DNA from: Blasia pusilla
Taxonomy: Eukaryota; Marchantiophyta; Marchantiopsida; Blasiales
Direction of reading: 5' to 3'
Length of the DNA stretch: 64,000 nt
Assembly (NCBI GenBank): GCA_050084515.1
Contig: CM114272.1
Coordinates: 42,842,001 to 42,906,000 of the forward strand
Below the pieces are notes generated by a model, which saw only the letters and a list, made by a program, of their open reading frames with translations, was not told the origin of the DNA and ran no database searches. Position 1 is the first letter of the stretch. Each line of letters starts with the position of its first letter. Below are positions 60,533 to 64,000 of the stretch, piece by piece. The position numbers and the translations under genes are program-made.

Positions 60533-63500
60533 GGGGGGGACACTCTATATATACCTCCTACATCACCTACGATATTTTGGGGTTGAAAACCCCTAACTTA
60601 TAAGTGATTTTTTTTCCTCCCCCTTACTTACTTTAAATCCGTAATTTTTAAAAAATTATGATCCTTATATTTTGTTAAGTAAATTTGTGTCCTTGATTTG
60701 TGTAGGGGCTTGAAAGTAAAGATAAGTACCCCTTCGTGCGGCGGTCTTGTATTGTTGCACTTGATAGCAGGCTATTAAAAGCTTTCAGCAATGCCCAAGC
60801 CATTGCCAAACATAGTAATGATATGTAAGGTAGAATTATTTGCATGTTTCCATTGAATCAATATTTAGTGCAACTTCCACTTTCCCCATTACTTTGACAC
60901 CTATGACGGAGAGGAATTGAACCTCAATATGGGAAAGATGCTCATATGGCCACGCCTCCATCCCCCTAACCTATCCCCTCCCAAAACTAGCCTATCATAA
61001 ACTCAGAAAATGACTTCACACTATAACATGCACATCACTTGGCAAAAGACGACATGTTGCGGATGTAATCATTGATCACTCGTAAATCACCGTTATCCAA
61101 TTCATATATCCTAGATGTAAGACTTGGCTTCATGGACAAGCTCACATTTGAAATCACCATTTCAATATCAATATATTGGCCATCACATGCATCATATGCT
61201 CTTACCTATGCGCCGATACCAATTGCCCAATATCTGACAAACACTGCCTGTCTGAACTGAAAAGGTAGATGCAAAATTGAACTGAATACATGCCTTACCT
61301 CTTGTCCCAATGTTTCTATCTCTATGGATGGATTATTATCTGCATCCTCAGCCAAGTCCTCACCAATCACTCTAGACTCAACAAAAGTTGGTGCATCACT
61401 TTCCCAAGCATCAAGACTATTGAAATCCCTCTGCATTGGGTCATCAATTTCTATTTCATCAACACTAGACTCCTCGGGTGGGCAAGGGCCTACTGTTGGT
61501 CTATGTTCAACGAAATCCTCAGATTCATCACATGCAACTGCCTCATTTATAAGAGTAGAATCAGGCCACGTCTATGCCTCCACATCTTGTGGATGCAACC
61601 ACCATCGCCTCTGACCTGTAGGCAAAGAGGACCTAGGAGACATACTCAACCTGCTAAATATTGATTTTGCCTCATCCAAACCTCTTTAAGGGCATGAACT
61701 ACTAGCTCATTAGTCTGAATTAATGAATAGTCAAACAGGTTAGGAGCATCTTCTCCTATACCTAACGGATGGAGAGTTCCCCATACGTGATCTTGCTTTG
61801 GGTGAGACCGGCCAATATATAATCCTTATGGTCCAAATTCCAAGCTAGCCAGTCTATTCAATCCCACTGCACTATCCAACAAAGACCCAAAATCATAGTT
61901 TTGTTCATGGCCACTCATTCCATCTACCTTGCTGAAGAAGACCTCACAACAATCAGATCCTAGGAGGTGAAATGGAACTTGCAAGTATGGATACTTGTCA
62001 CGGAAAGCACACATTAGTAATACAATAAATGGCAAGATATGTTGATATCATGGAAAGCTTACACTGATATCATGTTCTTCTCTGTCAAAGATCCTACATT
62101 CCCTGTCACAGAATGATCACCATGTCTCAGCCAAAGTCTCTAGAGTCGAAAGAACCACAACACTTTAGATGCCAAAACTACACAAATCCTCAAGTCAAAC
62201 TTACGTGAGAAGAAAATATCAATGTAATTACCACAAACCCTCCAAGTATAGTTGGGTCCCGAGGCTTCTGTCATGGCAAACAGCCATTCTCTCAAACATA
62301 TCCTGCAAACAAGCTTGCACTCTCTTTGAAGCAATTCGTTGAGGCCCAACCCAATTCTGCTTGACAGTCCTATTCACATCATCCCACTTCAAGCCATGCT
62401 CATGAATTTTGTAGTGGTTATAGACATTTTTCACATATGACAAAGATGCGTGTTGATCTCCAAGGACACAAGTAGCCGAGCATCTATCCAATGGAATAAT
62501 TGTTTTTTTCCCATTGTGGGGTGCATCCTAGTCTCCAAAGCCATACAAATCACCATTAGGAAGAATAGAGACATAATACTGCCATCCTTCCCACCCCACA
62601 CTATACTTAGGTGCAGTAGATTTAACACCCCTAAAATCCTCCATCGTTAGTTTTCTATGACGAGCATCCCCGTCACTGGCATGTCCTAATAAAGGCCCGA
62701 CATCACCTCGACAATACTCATCCCACATTCAGCTGCACCCAATGTTGTCTCACCCACTCTTCAGTGAACTTGTTACACGTGGCAGTAACACAGAGGGCCA
62801 ATTTAGGCATAGACTCATGAAGAGGATTTACAATGATAACTCTAGCATACATGCCTTACAGTAACCCTGGAAAATACTTACAATCTTATGGTAGCCCTCA
62901 TCACCCTCCCCGACCAGTACTTCCATTCCATATGAACATTGGTGTGCCTCTTTGGGCCCAAAAAACCCAATTAGGGTATCATACTTGGCCTCCCATCTGT
63001 CAGACATGACTCTGTAATGCTAGGTTATATTCACAAGTAGAAAATTGTTCAGTGGCTTATAATTTGTTGTATTGAATCTCAAAAAACTCACCTATGCCTC
63101 TCCTTAATCCTCTGCAAATACTACAGGGACATCTCCTTCAATTCCAAGAGTTTGCTTTGATGCAGATAAAATTTTGCCAACCTCCATGAATATCTCTTTT
63201 CGTAATCTAGCTCTAAAGGGTGGTAACTTGGCTATGTCTCACTTCAATGTTCTTAGACTTGGACCAGCTAAGTTCTTCTGAAAGCAGTGGGCCACTTGCC
63301 TGCCACCAAATTGTAGCATTGCTTGGGCTATGGATTTGGTTCTTTTACCGTACCTAAAACCCTTGACAGCCCTAGTTAGATTTCTAGCAACATTTGTCAT
63401 GAAATCCCATAACCCTTCTTTGCCACAAAATGCTCCAATCCTATGCCCATTCACTATATTCCTAAGGAATAGTCTCAGATCCTTCCTATCTGTAGCTACT

Positions 63501-64000
63501 CCTAATAATTCCTCTTGTTTCCTCCGCCTAGTACTCAAGGCAGCTACTTTGGCAGCATACTTTGATAGAAGCCATCGTTGCTTTCTGAATTTGGAAGTCA
63601 CATTTGCAACGTGCTATCTGTGCTCTGTCTTGGTGAGACAATCCAATCGTATCCCCCCCATTGGTATCTCTAGCTCCTCTTGGCACTAAAGCTTTTGCTT
63701 CCCTGTGCACCCAACCAAGGAAATCATCCAATCGCTTTACTGACTCACATTTACTACACGTTAGGTTCATAAACCTCACACCATTGTAAGAAAACCTTTC
63801 ACATTGCTTGTGTCTAAAACAACCCTGAATGGTCACTAGAGACTCTAGAGTAGGATTGTAAACGTGGGCACAACAGGTTAACTTGCAATCCCACAAGGCC
63901 CCTCCCTCTTGATCATCAAGAATAGCCTTGACATCCATTTGATCTCCTCTCCACTTCACCATTTCATCCCATAATCCCCAACAAAGCAAACTTAGTCCAG
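60533..64000 (-). mobile_element. Unnamed transposon, copy B (runs off window)
   Basis: Begins GGGGGGGACACTCTATATA like copy A and stays roughly 90% similar to 23683-27640, minus about 430 bp. Gene segments recur: LRLFLRNIVNGHRIGAF (about 63450), an intron at the same place with a better CAG acceptor, VGPLLGHASDGDARHRKL (about 62680), and KQNWVGPQRIASKRVQACLQ (about 62340). Its lesions differ from copy A: a 1-nt deletion near 62855 and a frameshift near 62240, whereas it keeps CAG and TGG codons where copy A has TAG and TGA. Confidence 0.8.

Overview
The window looks like nuclear DNA of a land plant with a large, repeat-rich genome. The support is GT-AG introns, a plant-type gamma-glutamyltransferase with six exons, CACTA, copia, gypsy, LINE and hAT-type elements, and an initiator-Met tRNA primer site in one copia element. 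The element mix makes me lean to a seed-free plant, but the sequence does not settle the lineage. The only host gene I can call intact is the gamma-glutamyltransferase at 41957-45321 (+). Nearly everything else is mobile DNA at different stages of decay.

Left part (1-20.1 kb). A broken protein-kinase-like gene (608-1660, -) is followed by a GC-rich hAT-like repeat. Next comes the right-hand part of a CACTA (En/Spm) element running + strand to its terminus at 19208: a DUF4216 transposase tail, a TNPA-like intron-containing gene (Transposase_24-type and DUF8039-type domains) and a subterminal region full of TAGTCAT/ATGACTA motifs. Inside the TNPA-like exon sits a 9.8-kb Ty3/gypsy retrotransposon (4132-13945) with a 4-bp target duplication. 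This is the exciting object of the window. Between protease and reverse transcriptase it carries a complete set of C5 cytosine methyltransferase motifs, and after the integrase it carries a PHD finger. Its primer-binding site is complementary to the predicted 5' end of its own transcript (Tf1-like self-priming), its leader holds an antisense 5S rRNA-like segment, and its LTRs are arranged as if a 2-LTR circle had integrated at an internal site. A second, internally deleted member of the same family, still with methyltransferase sequence, lies at 19209-20060 (-), and the CACTA element inserted into it.

Middle (20.1-41.9 kb). A copia element (-) is cut at 23682 by a transposon of a family I cannot name (copy A, 23683 to beyond 28800). 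This has a spliced transposase-like gene with zinc-finger, AT-hook-like and acidic motifs. After a poorly readable stretch with microsatellites comes a LINE-like reverse transcriptase pseudogene with an N-terminal zinc finger (36600-38640, -).

Right part (41.9-64 kb). The gamma-glutamyltransferase gene is followed by a structurally complete copia element (49004-53927, -), decayed and miniaturised relatives of its LTR, two hAT-type MITEs with 8-bp target duplications, a tandem array of about 180-bp units (about 56.79-59.38 kb), a gypsy integrase fragment, and copy B of the unnamed transposon (60533 to window end). The A and B copies carry different disabling mutations, so together they show what the ancestor encoded.
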